Program-made: the position numbers and the translations under genes
Assembly: GCA_900553805.1 (NCBI GenBank)
Contig: USEU01000081.1
Location: 1 to 5,686, forward strand
Direction of reading: 5' to 3'
From: an uncultured Eubacteriales bacterium
GTDB lineage: Bacteria; Bacillota; Clostridia; Oscillospirales; Oscillospiraceae
DNA length: 5,686 bases
Shown here: piece after piece, positions 5,648 through 5,686 of the stretch
Layout: every line of letters starts with the position of its first letter
Numbering within the stretch: the first letter of the stretch is position 1
The notes under the pieces: generated by a model
The model's input: only the letters and a program-made list of their open reading frames with translations
What the model was told of the DNA's origin: nothing
The model's database searches: none

Positions 5648-5686
5648 CGCGCAATTGTGTCTGCGAGCCGCAGCCGTCTTTTTGCC

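Overview
The window looks like a piece of a chromosome from a high-GC member of the Firmicutes, most likely the class Clostridia and possibly the Oscillospirales. This rests on gene content (a YlmH-type S4 protein and a YnzC/DUF896 protein), ribosome binding sites of the AGGAG type, and GC-rich third codon positions. It is an inference; there is no rRNA or other marker here to settle it.

Layout. Bases 1-126 are non-coding, with a small hairpin and then an extended -10 promoter. A plus-strand pair follows: thymidylate synthase (127-957) and dihydrofolate reductase (968-1450), separated by 10 bases. This is the classic dTMP/folate couple: ThyA oxidises methylene-tetrahydrofolate to dihydrofolate, and DHFR regenerates tetrahydrofolate. 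The pair ends at a strong symmetric hairpin (1459-1496) with A and T tracts on both sides, so it can terminate transcription from either direction. Immediately next to it is an 83-base near-palindrome (1498-1580), the least explained structure in the window.

From there to the right edge everything is on the minus strand. Read in transcription order: a GNAT acetyltransferase (5647-5201, GTG start, frame open to the window edge), a 101-base gap with a hairpin and a candidate promoter, then a tight four-gene run: ylmH-like S4 RNA-binding protein (5099-4314), a 72-residue DUF896 protein (4303-4085), a Nudix hydrolase (4088-3510) and a YgiQ-family radical SAM protein (3504-1585). Gaps in this run are 10 bases, a 4-base ATGA overlap, and 5 bases, so it is almost certainly one operon. 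It converges on the thyA-dfrA pair.

I do not see a defence system, CRISPR array, transposase or phage module. The most interesting items are the 83-base palindrome between the convergent operons (possible miniature repeat element), the radical SAM protein's second conserved-looking cysteine cluster and its basic proline-rich tail, and the co-transcription of a YlmH-type RNA-binding protein with three poorly characterised proteins.
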